From JAABTL01 sp964465355 (GTDB lineage Bacteria > Deinococcota > Deinococci > Deinococcales > Trueperaceae), in NCBI GenBank assembly GCA_964465355.1, contig CAYXJZ010000001.1, forward strand, positions 62,001-126,000: a stretch of 64,000 bases of DNA, in the 5' to 3' direction. Each line of letters starts with the position of its first letter. The first letter of the stretch is position 1. The notes beneath the pieces were generated by a model. The model had not been told where the DNA came from and did not search any database. It was given only the letters and a program-made list of their open reading frames with translations. Shown here one piece after another: positions 24,240 through 31,921 of the stretch. The translations under genes were made by a program, and so were the position numbers.

Positions 24240-26032
24240 GCTTCGAGCGGCAGCAGCCGCGCCGTCAGCACGTCAACCAGGCCGTGGTCGGTGAGCCGCA
24301 GGGCGGGGATCACCGCGAGGCCGAGGAAGGAGAGGGTCATCAGGTCAGCCGCACCGCTGCCGCCGAGCGCGCGCACCGCCGCATCGACGGCGCCCATCTG
24401 CGCCACCACCACCTGCACGGGCGCGTCGCTGACCAGGCCGGCCAGCGGCAGGGGCACCTCCGCCACCACGGCGTCGCCGTCGTCCACCACGAAGCCGCCG
24501 CCGAGCTCCGCCACCCTGAGCGCCGCCCGCTCCATGGCCGCGTCGTCGGCGCCGACCACCATGAGGTTGTGGTGGTCGTGGCCGACGCTGCTGGCCAGCG
24601 CGCCGCAGCGCAGGCCAAGACCATGCACCAGGCCGAGGCCCACCCCGTCGCCGCGCCCATGGCGGTGCACGCAGGCCAGCTTGAGCAGGTCGCGGTCCGG
24701 GTCGGCCACTACCTGGCCGGCCCGCAGCGTCGGCGCCATGCGCAAGGCCTCGGTGACCACCTGGCCAGGCACCGGGCGCAGCACCCTGACCTGCACACCG
24801 GGAGCGGGGGCGGGGATGGCGAAGCGACCGGCCAGCGGCGGCAGCCGCACGCTGCCGCGCATACGCCCGGCGGCCGGGTGCTGCGCTGCTCGCTCGGCCG
24901 CCGAGCGCAGGCCCGCCTCGGCCTCCTCGGTCAACGCGCCGCCTTCGGCCACCCAGCGGCCGGCCTTGAGCACCCGGTCGACCCGGAAGTCCGCCAGGTC
25001 GCCGATGACCAGCAGGTCGGCCAGGTAGCCGGCCCCGACGGCGCCGCGACGGGGCAGCCGGTAGTGGCGAGCCACGTTCCATGAGGCGCAGCGCAGGGCG
25101 TAGACGGGGTCGACGCCCGCCTGGATGGCGCGTCGCACCAGCACGTCGACCGCACCCTCGCTCAGCAGGTCGTTGGGCAGCCGATCGTCGGTGACGAAGC
25201 CGACCCGGTCGGCGTGCTGCGGCACCACCAGCGGCAGCAGGGCGTCCAGGTCACGGGTGACCGAGCCCTCGCGCACCATGAGGAACAGGCCGTTGGCCAG
25301 TTTGCGCCTGCCCTCCTCCAACGTGGTGCTCTCGTGGTCGGAGCCGATGCCGGCCGCCACGTAGGCCTGCAGGTCGCGGCCGCCGAGGCCAGGCGCGTGG
25401 CCCTCCACCGACTTGCGCCAGCGCTCGCCCGCGCGCACCTTGTCCAACTGCGCCGCCTCGCCCGCCACCGTCTCGGGGAAGCTCATCAGCTCGGCCAGGC
25501 CCACCACCCGCGGGTGGGCCAGCAGCGCCTCGATCTCCTCCGGCCCAAGCTCGGCCCCTGCGGTCTCCAGACGGGTGGCGGGCACACAAGACGGCACCGT
25601 GGCCCACAGGTCGAAGGGCAGGTCGTCGGCGAAGTCCAGCCACCAGCGCAGCCCGTCGAGGCCGCAGACGTTGGCCACCTCGTGGGGATCGGTGACCACG
25701 CCGACCACCCCACGCGGCAGCACGGCGGCAGCGTAGGCGGCCGGCGCCAGCAGGGACGACTCGATGTGCACGTGCCCGTCGATGAGGCCAGGTGCGAGGT
25801 GGGCGCCGCCCAGGTCGATCTCTTGCATGGCCGGCGGTCCGTCGCGATCGTCAGGCTGCAGCAGGGCGGCCACGAAGCGACCGTGCACCAGCACGTCGAC
25901 GACCGCCACGCTGCCGTCGAAGACGTTGAGCAGGCGTCCGCCGCTCAGCCGTAGGTCGGCCGGCCTTCGACCGGCTGCCGCGGCGACCAGCTCCTGCAGC
26001 TCGAGGGCGGTGGGAAGATCGCTGGCTTCCAT
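24236..26032 (-). CDS. ade: Adenine deaminase
   Basis: Converts adenine to hypoxanthine and ammonia; the product feeds purine salvage beside guaD. Ade-type amidohydrolase: L-A-P-G-L-I-D-G-H-V-H-I-E-S-S near residue 95 (the HxHxES motif separates it from adenosine deaminases), V-V-T-D-P-H-E-V-A-N, and a long C-terminal domain with V-G-H-D-H-H-N and V-V-D-D-G near 470-520. 598 aa, normal. First gene of ade-guaD, with TAGGCT 5 nt before the ATG. Confidence 0.95.
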   Translation of the reverse strand: MEASDLPTALELQELVAAAAGRRPADLRLSGGRLLNVFDGSVAVVDVLVHGRFVAALLQPDDRDGPPAMQEIDLGGAHLAPGLIDGHVHIESSLLAPAAYAAAVLPRGVVGVVTDPHEVANVCGLDGLRWWLDFADDLPFDLWATVPSCVPATRLETAGAELGPEEIEALLAHPRVVGLAELMSFPETVAGEAAQLDKVRAGERWRKSVEGHAPGLGGRDLQAYVAAGIGSDHESTTLEEGRRKLANGLFLMVREGSVTRDLDALLPLVVPQHADRVGFVTDDRLPNDLLSEGAVDVLVRRAIQAGVDPVYALRCASWNVARHYRLPRRGAVGAGYLADLLVIGDLADFRVDRVLKAGRWVAEGGALTEEAEAGLRSAAERAAQHPAAGRMRGSVRLPPLAGRFAIPAPAPGVQVRVLRPVPGQVVTEALRMAPTLRAGQVVADPDRDLLKLACVHRHGRGDGVGLGLVHGLGLRCGALASSVGHDHHNLMVVGADDAAMERAALRVAELGGGFVVDDGDAVVAEVPLPLAGLVSDAPVQVVVAQMGAVDAAVRALGGSGAADLMTLSFLGLAVIPALRLTDHGLVDVLTARLLPLEA

Positions 26033-26037
26033 GGCCC

Positions 26038-26043
26038 AGCCTA
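26038..26043 (-). promoter_or_regulatory. Candidate -10 element TAGGCT for ade-guaD
   Basis: TAGGCT, 5 nt, ATG on the minus strand; it lies 57 nt from the back-to-back element of the receiver gene. Confidence 0.4.
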
Positions 26044-26100
26044 CCGGTCAGCCCGGCCATCCGTTCTGCCGAGGTGAGGTTCCCGTCAGGCCATGGCCGC

Positions 26101-26106
26101 TAGGCT
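26101..26106 (+). promoter_or_regulatory. Candidate -10 element TAGGCT for the receiver gene
   Basis: TAGGCT, 7 nt, ATG at 26114. A weak GAGG follows the hexamer. Confidence 0.45.
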
Positions 26107-26113
26107 GAGGCCG

Positions 26114-26521
26114 ATGGACCGCAAGCCAAGCATCCTGGTCGTGGACGACCACGACGCCCACCGGCACCTGATGCGGCTCACGCTCAGCGCCAAGGGCTTC
26201 GCCGTCGAGATCGCCTGCGACGGCCATGAGGCACTGGCCCACCTGCGCGAGCACACCCCAGACGCCTTGCTGTTCGACGTGCACATGCCTGGGATGACCG
26301 GCCTCGAGCTGGCGCGCCAGGCGAGGGGGCTGCGCCGGGAGCTGCGCCACGTGCCTATCTTCTTCATGACGGCCCTCGCCACCGACGAGGTGCGCCGTGA
26401 GGCGGACGCCGTCGGCGCCGCCCGCCTGCTGCACAAGCCTGTGTCGGACAAGGAACTGAGAAGCGCCCTCGATCGATGGCTCGATCAGGGCGCTTCCTCG
26501 GGCGAGGGGGACGGGCGCTAG
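26114..26521 (+). CDS. Stand-alone response regulator receiver (CheY-like)
   Basis: Single receiver domain of 135 aa with no output domain. All phosphorylation residues are present: acidic pair D11-D12, phospho-acceptor D55 (L-L-F-D-V-H-M-P-G-M-T-G), switch Thr86 (F-F-M-T-A-L-A) and Lys108 (H-K-P-V). No histidine kinase is adjacent, so its partner is elsewhere on the chromosome. Divergent from ade and convergent, with a 4-nt overlap, with nfuA. Confidence 0.9.
   Translation: MDRKPSILVVDDHDAHRHLMRLTLSAKGFAVEIACDGHEALAHLREHTPDALLFDVHMPGMTGLELARQARGLRRELRHVPIFFMTALATDEVRREADAVGAARLLHKPVSDKELRSALDRWLDQGASSGEGDGR
26460..26496. terminator. Long hairpin at the receiver/nfuA convergent junction
   Basis: GAAGCGCCCT pairs with AGGGCGCTTC (10 bp), continued by a 6-bp inner stem after a one-base bulge and a 4-nt loop. 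It lies inside the last codons of the receiver gene, 25 nt before its stop. No T-run follows on either strand, so a bidirectional terminator role is inference. Confidence 0.35.
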
Positions 26522-27102
26522 GCGATGGGCGACTCGGCCTGCGAGGCGTCGCGCGCGTAGTAAGGGTTCTCGCCAGCCTCGTGATCGGTGGCGTCACGCA
26601 CCACCTTGATCTCGGGCACCGCCTCCTTGATCATGCGTTCGATCCCCTGCTTGAGGGTGAGGTCGGCCGCCCCGCAGCCTTGACAGCCCCCATGCAGCTG
26701 GATGACGGCCGTCGCGTCGTCCACCCGCACCAAGGACACGCTGCCGCCATGGCTGGCGACGCCGGGGTTCACCTGCAGGTCGAGCACGTCCTGGACCCGT
26801 TGGGCCAGCGGCTGGTCCCAACTCGGAGACGGGAAGAAGACGCGGAAGCCTGACTGCATGACGCCGTCGACGAAGTCGACCGTGGCGCCGGCCAAGTGTC
26901 GGACGGTGAGGGGATCGAGGTAGACCTCGAAGCCATCACCGGCCATGACCTTGTCGTGCTCGTGACGATCGCTTGGCTTGACCAGCCACAGCTTGTGCTC
27001 CTGGCGGGTGCCAGCCACCCGCAGGGCGCTGACGCCCTGGTCGCGTTGCTTGTCCAGGAAGGCGCGCACGCGCTCGCTGGCGGTGGGGGTGAAGGTCAGC
27101 AT
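26518..27102 (-). CDS. nfuA: NfuA-type iron-sulfur carrier
   Basis: Carries and delivers 4Fe-4S clusters to apoproteins. The N-terminal A-type (HesB-like) domain, about residues 1-95, lacks the ligand cysteines, as in E. coli NfuA; the C-terminal Nfu domain has H-G-G-C-Q-G-C-G (C140, C143) preceded by P-G-V-A-S-H-G-G. 194 aa, normal. TAGGCT lies 6 nt before the ATG. A plausible supplier for AddB, though this is only a possibility. Confidence 0.9.
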   Translation of the reverse strand: MLTFTPTASERVRAFLDKQRDQGVSALRVAGTRQEHKLWLVKPSDRHEHDKVMAGDGFEVYLDPLTVRHLAGATVDFVDGVMQSGFRVFFPSPSWDQPLAQRVQDVLDLQVNPGVASHGGSVSLVRVDDATAVIQLHGGCQGCGAADLTLKQGIERMIKEAVPEIKVVRDATDHEAGENPYYARDASQAESPIA

Positions 27103-27108
27103 GCGCCT

Positions 27109-27114
27109 AGCCTA
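27109..27114 (-). promoter_or_regulatory. Candidate -10 element TAGGCT for nfuA
   Basis: TAGGCT, 6 nt, ATG on the minus strand. Confidence 0.45.
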
Positions 27115-27133
27115 CCGGTCGGGAGGGAGGCTG

Positions 27134-27817
27134 TCACAGCACTTGCATGACGTAGCCGTCGGTCGCCCGCTCGAGGCCGGCCAGGTCGGCGAGGTAGACG
27201 CCCCTTGTGCCTTGCAGGGCGCCCTCGCCGCGCAGCTCACCCAGGATGCGGGTGATGGTCACGCGCGAGCTGCCTGTGAGGTCGGCCAAGTCCTCGTGGG
27301 TGAGCGCCAGCGGCAGCTTGACCATGCCGTCCTCGGCATCGGCCGCCTGGCCGAACTGGCGTGCCAGCCGCAGGAAGGCGCGGGTGACGCGGGCGCCGAC
27401 GGGCATCTCGGCCTCGTCGATCATCTCGCGCGAGCGGCGCAGTTGCCTGGCCATGGCCCGCACCACGTAGTCGCGCAGCTTGCGGTCGTTCATCGCCTGC
27501 TGCGGGTCGATGGGCGTGAGGCAGGCCTCGTGCACCGCCACCACCGTCTCGGCGTGGCGACCGCCGTCCAGCGCAGCCAGGCCGAGCACGTCGCCCGGAC
27601 CATAGAGGTCGGCGATGCGGTCGCGGCCGAGGCTGGTTGGCACCACGGCCTTGAGGACACCGTAGTTAACGATGTAGAGGCTGGAAGCGTCCCGCTCGGA
27701 CTCGTACAGCACACCGCCCGGCTCGAGGGTACGGGTGGGCAGGGCCAAGGCCTGAGGCACCACGTCGGGGGCCCGGCAGTCGCTGGGGGACGACAGGTTG
27801 TCGAAAGTGTTGAGCAT
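27134..27817 (-). CDS. Crp/Fnr family transcriptional regulator
   Basis: 227 aa with an N-terminal cyclic-nucleotide-binding-type beta barrel (about 25-125; G-G-V-L-Y-E-S-E-R, L-Y-I-V-N-Y-G-V-L-K, G-D-V-L-G-L) and a C-terminal winged helix (about 150-225) whose recognition helix is L-A-D-L-T-G-S-S-R-V-T-I-T-R-I-L. The cAMP-contacting R-S of Crp is not evident and there is no N-terminal Fnr cysteine cluster, so the ligand is unknown. The ATG has a GAGAGG site at 7-8 nt. The 310-bp gap to lexA carries a palindrome at 27943. Confidence 0.9.
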   Translation of the reverse strand: MLNTFDNLSSPSDCRAPDVVPQALALPTRTLEPGGVLYESERDASSLYIVNYGVLKAVVPTSLGRDRIADLYGPGDVLGLAALDGGRHAETVVAVHEACLTPIDPQQAMNDRKLRDYVVRAMARQLRRSREMIDEAEMPVGARVTRAFLRLARQFGQAADAEDGMVKLPLALTHEDLADLTGSSRVTITRILGELRGEGALQGTRGVYLADLAGLERATDGYVMQVL

Positions 27818-27942
27818 CGTCGCGTCCTCTCGTCGGCGAAGGGTGAGAAGGGGCAGGGGGTTCCGGCCGGCACGATCTGGGGTGGGGAGGCTCTGAGCAC
27901 GGCGCCGCCCTTGGCGCCGCTGCCAGCCTCATGGCCAGGAAC

Positions 27943-27959
27943 GCTATGGAAAACATAGC
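27943..27959. promoter_or_regulatory. Perfect inverted repeat GCTATG-N5-CATAGC
   Basis: An AT-rich palindrome in GC-rich DNA, about 125 nt upstream of the Crp/Fnr start and 170 nt upstream of lexA. It does not match the TGTGA-N6-TCACA Crp site. Candidate operator for either divergent regulator; I see nothing else firm in 27818-28080. Confidence 0.4.
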
Positions 27960-28087
27960 ATGCCATCCTCGCCAGGTCTAGCCCCCCTTTCGCCATCCGT
28001 CGCGTGCCCGACAGGCATTCTCACCTCTCACACATCTTTCATAGTCCGACGCTCAAGATTGGCTCCTGCACCACCTCGAACGCGGAC

Positions 28088-28123
28088 TTGACATGAGAGG
28101 CTCCATGCCTCACCATCTAAGGT
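28088..28123 (+). promoter_or_regulatory. lexA promoter region with inner palindrome
   Basis: TTGACA at 28088-28093 and a TAAGGT hexamer at 28118-28123, 4 nt before the ATG; the 24-nt spacing is too long for one classical promoter, so the two may not belong together. Between them GAGGC-N5-GCCTC (28097-28111) forms an inverted repeat well placed for autorepression. Confidence 0.4.
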
Positions 28124-28127
28124 ACCC

Positions 28128-28745
28128 ATGCAGCCCCTCTCTCCGCAACAGGCCAGGGTCTTCGACCGTCTCCGCCAACACCACCGGCGCACCGGCACCT
28201 TGCCGGACCTCTCCGAGTTCGCCCGTGGGATGGGGATCACCTACGTCACCCTCAAGCAGCACCTCGAGGCCTTGGCCAAGAAGGGCCACCTCGTGTTCGA
28301 GAGCCGTGGCAGGGGGCGCTCACCGGTGGTCAGCCTGCCTTCGGCCCTCACCGGCGTGCCGGTGGTGGGTTCCATCCCCGCCGGCCCCTTGTCCGAGGCG
28401 GTGCTCGACGCCGAGGGCTACCTGCCTCTGCCCGGTCTCGACGAACGGCACTTCGCCCTGCGGGTGGACGGGGAGTCCATGGCCGACCTCATCCAACCGG
28501 GCGACCTCGTGCTGCTCGAGCGCACGGCCAACCAGCGAGACGGTGCCATCTGCGCCGTGCGTGTGGCCGAGGACGAGGTCACGCTCAAGTACCTGCACCG
28601 CCTGAGCCCCACGCGCTACCTGCTGCGCGCGCACAACCCGCTCTACCCCGAGCGCGAGGTCGACGCGCGCGAGGTGCAGGTGGACGGCGTCTACCGCGGC
28701 CTGCTGCGCGGCGAGGCGGCTTCCGTGCTGCTGACCCAGCCCTGA
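28128..28745 (+). CDS. lexA: LexA-type repressor
   Basis: SOS-type repressor with self-cleavage. N-terminal helix-turn-helix (about 1-65: S-P-Q-Q-A-R-V-F, L-S-E-F-A-R-G-M-G-I-T-Y-V-T-L-K-Q-H-L) followed by a S24 peptidase domain. The cleavage bond A85-G86 (V-G-S-I-P-A-G), nucleophile S117 (D-G-E-S-M) and general base K154 (V-T-L-K-Y-L) are all present, so it should be cleavable on RecA activation. 205 aa, normal. The helix-turn-helix deviates from E. coli LexA, so its operator should differ. Confidence 0.88.
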   Translation: MQPLSPQQARVFDRLRQHHRRTGTLPDLSEFARGMGITYVTLKQHLEALAKKGHLVFESRGRGRSPVVSLPSALTGVPVVGSIPAGPLSEAVLDAEGYLPLPGLDERHFALRVDGESMADLIQPGDLVLLERTANQRDGAICAVRVAEDEVTLKYLHRLSPTRYLLRAHNPLYPEREVDAREVQVDGVYRGLLRGEAASVLLTQP

Positions 28746-28778
28746 CGAAGGCTTGACCGCTCAGGCCTAGGGTACGTG

Positions 28779-28810
28779 GGTGACCGCCGCAAGGTAGGCT
28801 GACGGTCACC
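28779..28810 (+). promoter_or_regulatory. Inverted repeat flanking a -10-like hexamer before the iron-type ABC genes
   Basis: GGTGACCG (28779-28786) and CGGTCACC (28803-28810) are perfect inverted arms enclosing TAGGCT (28795-28800), which may be the -10 of the operon; the ribosome-binding site ACGGAGGA follows. The layout suggests an operator where a repressor would occlude RNA polymerase; iron control is inference from the genes downstream. Confidence 0.45.
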
Positions 28811-28822
28811 TACGGAGGAACC

Positions 28823-29791
28823 ATGCGTCTCGTGCTCGCCCTGATCATCGCTTGCTCCGCCTTGGCCTTGGCCCAGCCAAGCGGCGTCCTGCGCCTCTAC
28901 ACGTCGCAGCCAGAGGCCGACGCCGCCACCACGGCCGCCGCCTTCGAAGCCGCCTACCCCGGCGTGTCGGTCACGGTCTTCCGCTCCGGCACGGAGCAGG
29001 TCATCGCCCGCTTCCTGCTCGAAGTGGAAGCCGGCGCTCCTCAGGCCGACGTGCTGTTGCTGGCCGACGCCCCCACCTTCGAGCTGCTGAAGGCCCGCGA
29101 CCTGCTGCAGAGCTACCAGCCGGTCGAGGCCGCCGCCATCGCAGCGGCCTACCTCGACCCGGACGGCAGCTACTTCGGCACCAAGATCCTGGCCACGCTG
29201 CTGACCTACAACACCGACATGGTCGCCTCGCCGGTGACGAGCTGGGCAGAGCTGGCCGAGCTGCCGGCCGGTCAGGTCATCATGCCGAGCCCCTCCTACT
29301 CCGGCGCGGCGGCCTACAACCTTGGCGTCAAGACCCGTGACGCCCGCCTCGGCTGGGCCTGGTACGAGGCCCTCGCCAGCCGCGACGTGACCCTGGTGCA
29401 GGGCAATGGCGCCGTGCTGCGCGGCGTGGCCACCGGCGAACGCCCATACGGCGTGGTGGTCGACTTCCTGCCCATCCGTGCTGTCATCGAGGGCTCACCT
29501 GTCGGCGTGATCTACCCGAGTGAAGGCGTGCCCGTCATCACCGAGCCGGTCGGCATCGTGCGCGGCACCCCCAACCTCGAGGCGGCCCAGGCCTTCGTCG
29601 ACTTCCTGCTCTCCGCCGCCGGTCAGCAGGTGGCGGTGGACATGGGCTACATGCCGCTGCGCGCCGACCTCGCCCCACCTGCCGGCTTCCCTGCCCTGAG
29701 CGAGCTGACGCTGCTGAGCGCCGATCCAGCCGACCTGGCCGCCACCCGCGACGCCGACAAGGAGCGCTTCGCCGAGCTCTTCGGCGAGTGA
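28823..29791 (+). CDS. Iron(III)-type ABC transporter substrate-binding protein
   Basis: Periplasmic binding protein of the FbpA/AfuA/FutA class (322 aa). An 18-aa signal peptide (M-R-L-V-L-A-L-I-I-A-C-S-A-L-A-L-A-Q) precedes L-R-L-Y-T-S-Q, the class's first strand. Q-A-D-V-L-L-L-A-D-A-P-T-F and P-S-Y-S-G-A-A-A-Y follow the fold. The substrate may be ferric iron or an organic ligand; a tyrosine pair typical of FbpA is not obvious. Good GGAGGA site. Followed at once by its permease; no ATPase gene is nearby. Confidence 0.82.
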   Translation: MRLVLALIIACSALALAQPSGVLRLYTSQPEADAATTAAAFEAAYPGVSVTVFRSGTEQVIARFLLEVEAGAPQADVLLLADAPTFELLKARDLLQSYQPVEAAAIAAAYLDPDGSYFGTKILATLLTYNTDMVASPVTSWAELAELPAGQVIMPSPSYSGAAAYNLGVKTRDARLGWAWYEALASRDVTLVQGNGAVLRGVATGERPYGVVVDFLPIRAVIEGSPVGVIYPSEGVPVITEPVGIVRGTPNLEAAQAFVDFLLSAAGQQVAVDMGYMPLRADLAPPAGFPALSELTLLSADPADLAATRDADKERFAELFGE

Positions 29792-29792
29792 G

Positions 29793-31526
29793 TTGAAGCA
29801 GGGGTCCACCCGACACCCGGGGTCACGTGGGCCATCGCTGCGCCACCTGTCACGCGGCCTCCTGAGCCCTGCCGGCCTGCTGCTGGCAGGGCTGCTCCTG
29901 TTGCTGCTGTTCACCAACGCCCTGCCCCTCTGGCGTCTGCTGCAACGCGCCCTCGACACCGACGCCATCGCCTGGCTGTGGCAGAGCGCCCCGGCCAGGC
30001 GGGCCCTGCTCAACTCGCTCAGGGTCTCGGCCCTTGTGGCGCTGCTGGCCACCACGTCCGGCGCCGTCCTCGCCCTGCTGCTCGAGCGGCTGGAGCTCCC
30101 TGGCCGTCGCGGCCTGCGGCTGCTGCTGCTCCTGCCGCTCATCGTCCCGCCGCAGATCATGGCCATCGCCTGGATCGGTTGGGCCGGACCAGCCGGCCTG
30201 CTGAGCCGCGCCGTGCGCAACGCCCTCGGCACCACCCAGGCGCCTTGGGCGCTGTACAGCGAGGGCGGCATCGTCCTGCTGCTCAGCCTCTTCGCTCTTC
30301 CGGTGGCCTACCTCACGGTGGCGGCCGGGCTGTCCAGGCTGCCCAAGAGCCTGGAGGAGGCGGCCAGGCTGGACGGGGCCGGCCTGGCCGCCGTGGCCAC
30401 CTGGGTGGTCCTGCCCGTGCTGCGCCCTTACCTGCTGGCGGCCACCATGCTCACCTTCCTCGCCGCCCTCGGCAACTTCGGCATCCCCGCCCTGCTCGGC
30501 ATCCCCGCCCGCTTCCTGATGCTGCCGACGCTCATCTACCAGCGGGTGACCAGCTTCGCCAGCGGCGGCTTCGCCCAGGCCGCCACGCTGGCCCTGCTGC
30601 TGGCCGTGGCCGCCGTCCTCGCCCTGCTGGCGCAGCAGCGCATGAACCAGCGGGCGCACCCGCTGGACACCCAACTCGACCGGCCCCACCGCTACCCGGT
30701 CGGACCATGGCGCTGGCCCTTGTCGCTGGCCGTGTGGATGGTGATGGGCGGGCTGCTGACCATCGGGCCCTTCGCGGCCATGCTGCTCACCAGCCTGACG
30801 CGCGCCTACGGCCTGCCGCCCACCTTGGCCAACCTCGACCTGCGCCACTACGTCTTCGTCCTCAGCCGACTCGACGCCTTCCCCCGCGCCTTGCTCAACA
30901 GCCTGCTGCTGGCGGGGGCGGCTGCCGCCATCGCGGCCCTGCTGGCCATGGCCATCGGCTACCTCTTGGCCAAGTGGGGCAAGCGCGGGCTGTGGCTGCA
31001 GATGCTGGTCGACCTGCCGTACGCGCTGCCAGGCATCGTCTTCGCCCTCGCCCTGATCCTGAGCTGGCTGCCCTCCCCCATCCCCGGCCTACGCCTCTAC
31101 GGCACGGTGTGGTTGCTCGGCCTTGCCTACGTCGGCCACTACCTTGCCTTCGCCCTGCAACCCATCGGCGCCGCCTGGCGTCAGCTCGATCCTGCGCTGG
31201 AGGAGGCAGCCCGCATCGACGGCGCCGGTGTGCTGCAGTCCATGCGCTGGGTGCTGCTGCCGGTCATCGCACCGACGGTGGTGGTGGCCGGCCTGCTGGT
31301 CTTCCTCAACGCCGTCTCGGAGATCTCGATCTCGGCGCTGCTGGCCGGGTCGGGCTCGGAGACCCTCGGCTGGCTCATCTTCGGCCTGGAGCAGGCAGGG
31401 GACGGCCAGCGGGCGGCGGCCCTGTCGGTGGTCATGGTGGCGGCGCTGAGCCTGCTCGGCTTGGTGGTGGCTGCCTTGCGCGCCTGGTCGAGACGGGACC
31501 AGCAGCCAGAGGCGGAGAGGGCCTAG
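29793..31526 (+). CDS. Iron(III)-type ABC transporter permease (fused two-domain, FbpB-like)
   Basis: 577-aa polytopic protein of about 12 transmembrane segments made of two BPD_transp_1 halves, the FbpB layout. Each half ends with an EAA loop: S-L-E-E-A-A-R-L-D-G-A-G (about residue 183) and A-L-E-E-A-A-R-I-D-G-A-G (about residue 470), the docking sites for the ATPase. The TTG start is 1 nt after the binding-protein stop, so they are co-translated. The ATPase is missing here and must be borrowed from elsewhere. Confidence 0.9.
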   Translation: MKQGSTRHPGSRGPSLRHLSRGLLSPAGLLLAGLLLLLLFTNALPLWRLLQRALDTDAIAWLWQSAPARRALLNSLRVSALVALLATTSGAVLALLLERLELPGRRGLRLLLLLPLIVPPQIMAIAWIGWAGPAGLLSRAVRNALGTTQAPWALYSEGGIVLLLSLFALPVAYLTVAAGLSRLPKSLEEAARLDGAGLAAVATWVVLPVLRPYLLAATMLTFLAALGNFGIPALLGIPARFLMLPTLIYQRVTSFASGGFAQAATLALLLAVAAVLALLAQQRMNQRAHPLDTQLDRPHRYPVGPWRWPLSLAVWMVMGGLLTIGPFAAMLLTSLTRAYGLPPTLANLDLRHYVFVLSRLDAFPRALLNSLLLAGAAAAIAALLAMAIGYLLAKWGKRGLWLQMLVDLPYALPGIVFALALILSWLPSPIPGLRLYGTVWLLGLAYVGHYLAFALQPIGAAWRQLDPALEEAARIDGAGVLQSMRWVLLPVIAPTVVVAGLLVFLNAVSEISISALLAGSGSETLGWLIFGLEQAGDGQRAAALSVVMVAALSLLGLVVAALRAWSRRDQQPEAERA

Positions 31527-31921
31527 GCTGCGGTGCTCATACGCTGCACCAGCGTCAGGGCAACACAGGCCAGCACCGTCAGCACGGCAAGGAGCATGCG
31601 CGGCCACGGCGGCGGGCGGCGGTTGTTGCGGTTGCGTCCAAGCAGCAGTCGGTGCCCCTCTGGGTGGGGACGCTCGGTGACGAAGAGCACCACCACCAGC
31701 GCCGCGGCCAGGTAGCTGGGCAGCAGGTCGCTGCGGCTGCCCTCCAGCGCCAGTTGGGCGATCAAGGCCGCGCCCACCAGCAGCGCGAGGAGCGAGCGCC
31801 AGGCCGCGCCGGAGACGCCACGGACGAGCACCAGCAGAGCCCGCAGCAGCAAGGCCAGCCACAACAGCACCTGCCAGTCGCTGAGCTCGAGACTGGCAGG
31901 AAGGAAGGATCCCCAGTTCAC
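31523..31921 (-). CDS. Small hypothetical membrane protein
   Basis: 132 aa with four predicted hydrophobic segments (about 17-34, 42-60, 68-84, 108-126) and a basic stretch G-R-N-R-N-N-R-R before the last. No family recognised. Its GTG overlaps the CoA-transferase stop as GTGA, so it is the second gene of that operon, and its stop overlaps the convergent permease by 4 nt. Function unknown. Confidence 0.65.
   Translation of the reverse strand: MNWGSFLPASLELSDWQVLLWLALLLRALLVLVRGVSGAAWRSLLALLVGAALIAQLALEGSRSDLLPSYLAAALVVVLFVTERPHPEGHRLLLGRNRNNRRPPPWPRMLLAVLTVLACVALTLVQRMSTAA

Noticed and set aside
24345..25082. Overlapping frames within ade and guaD
   Set aside because: Arg/Gly-rich shadow translations of conserved enzymes.
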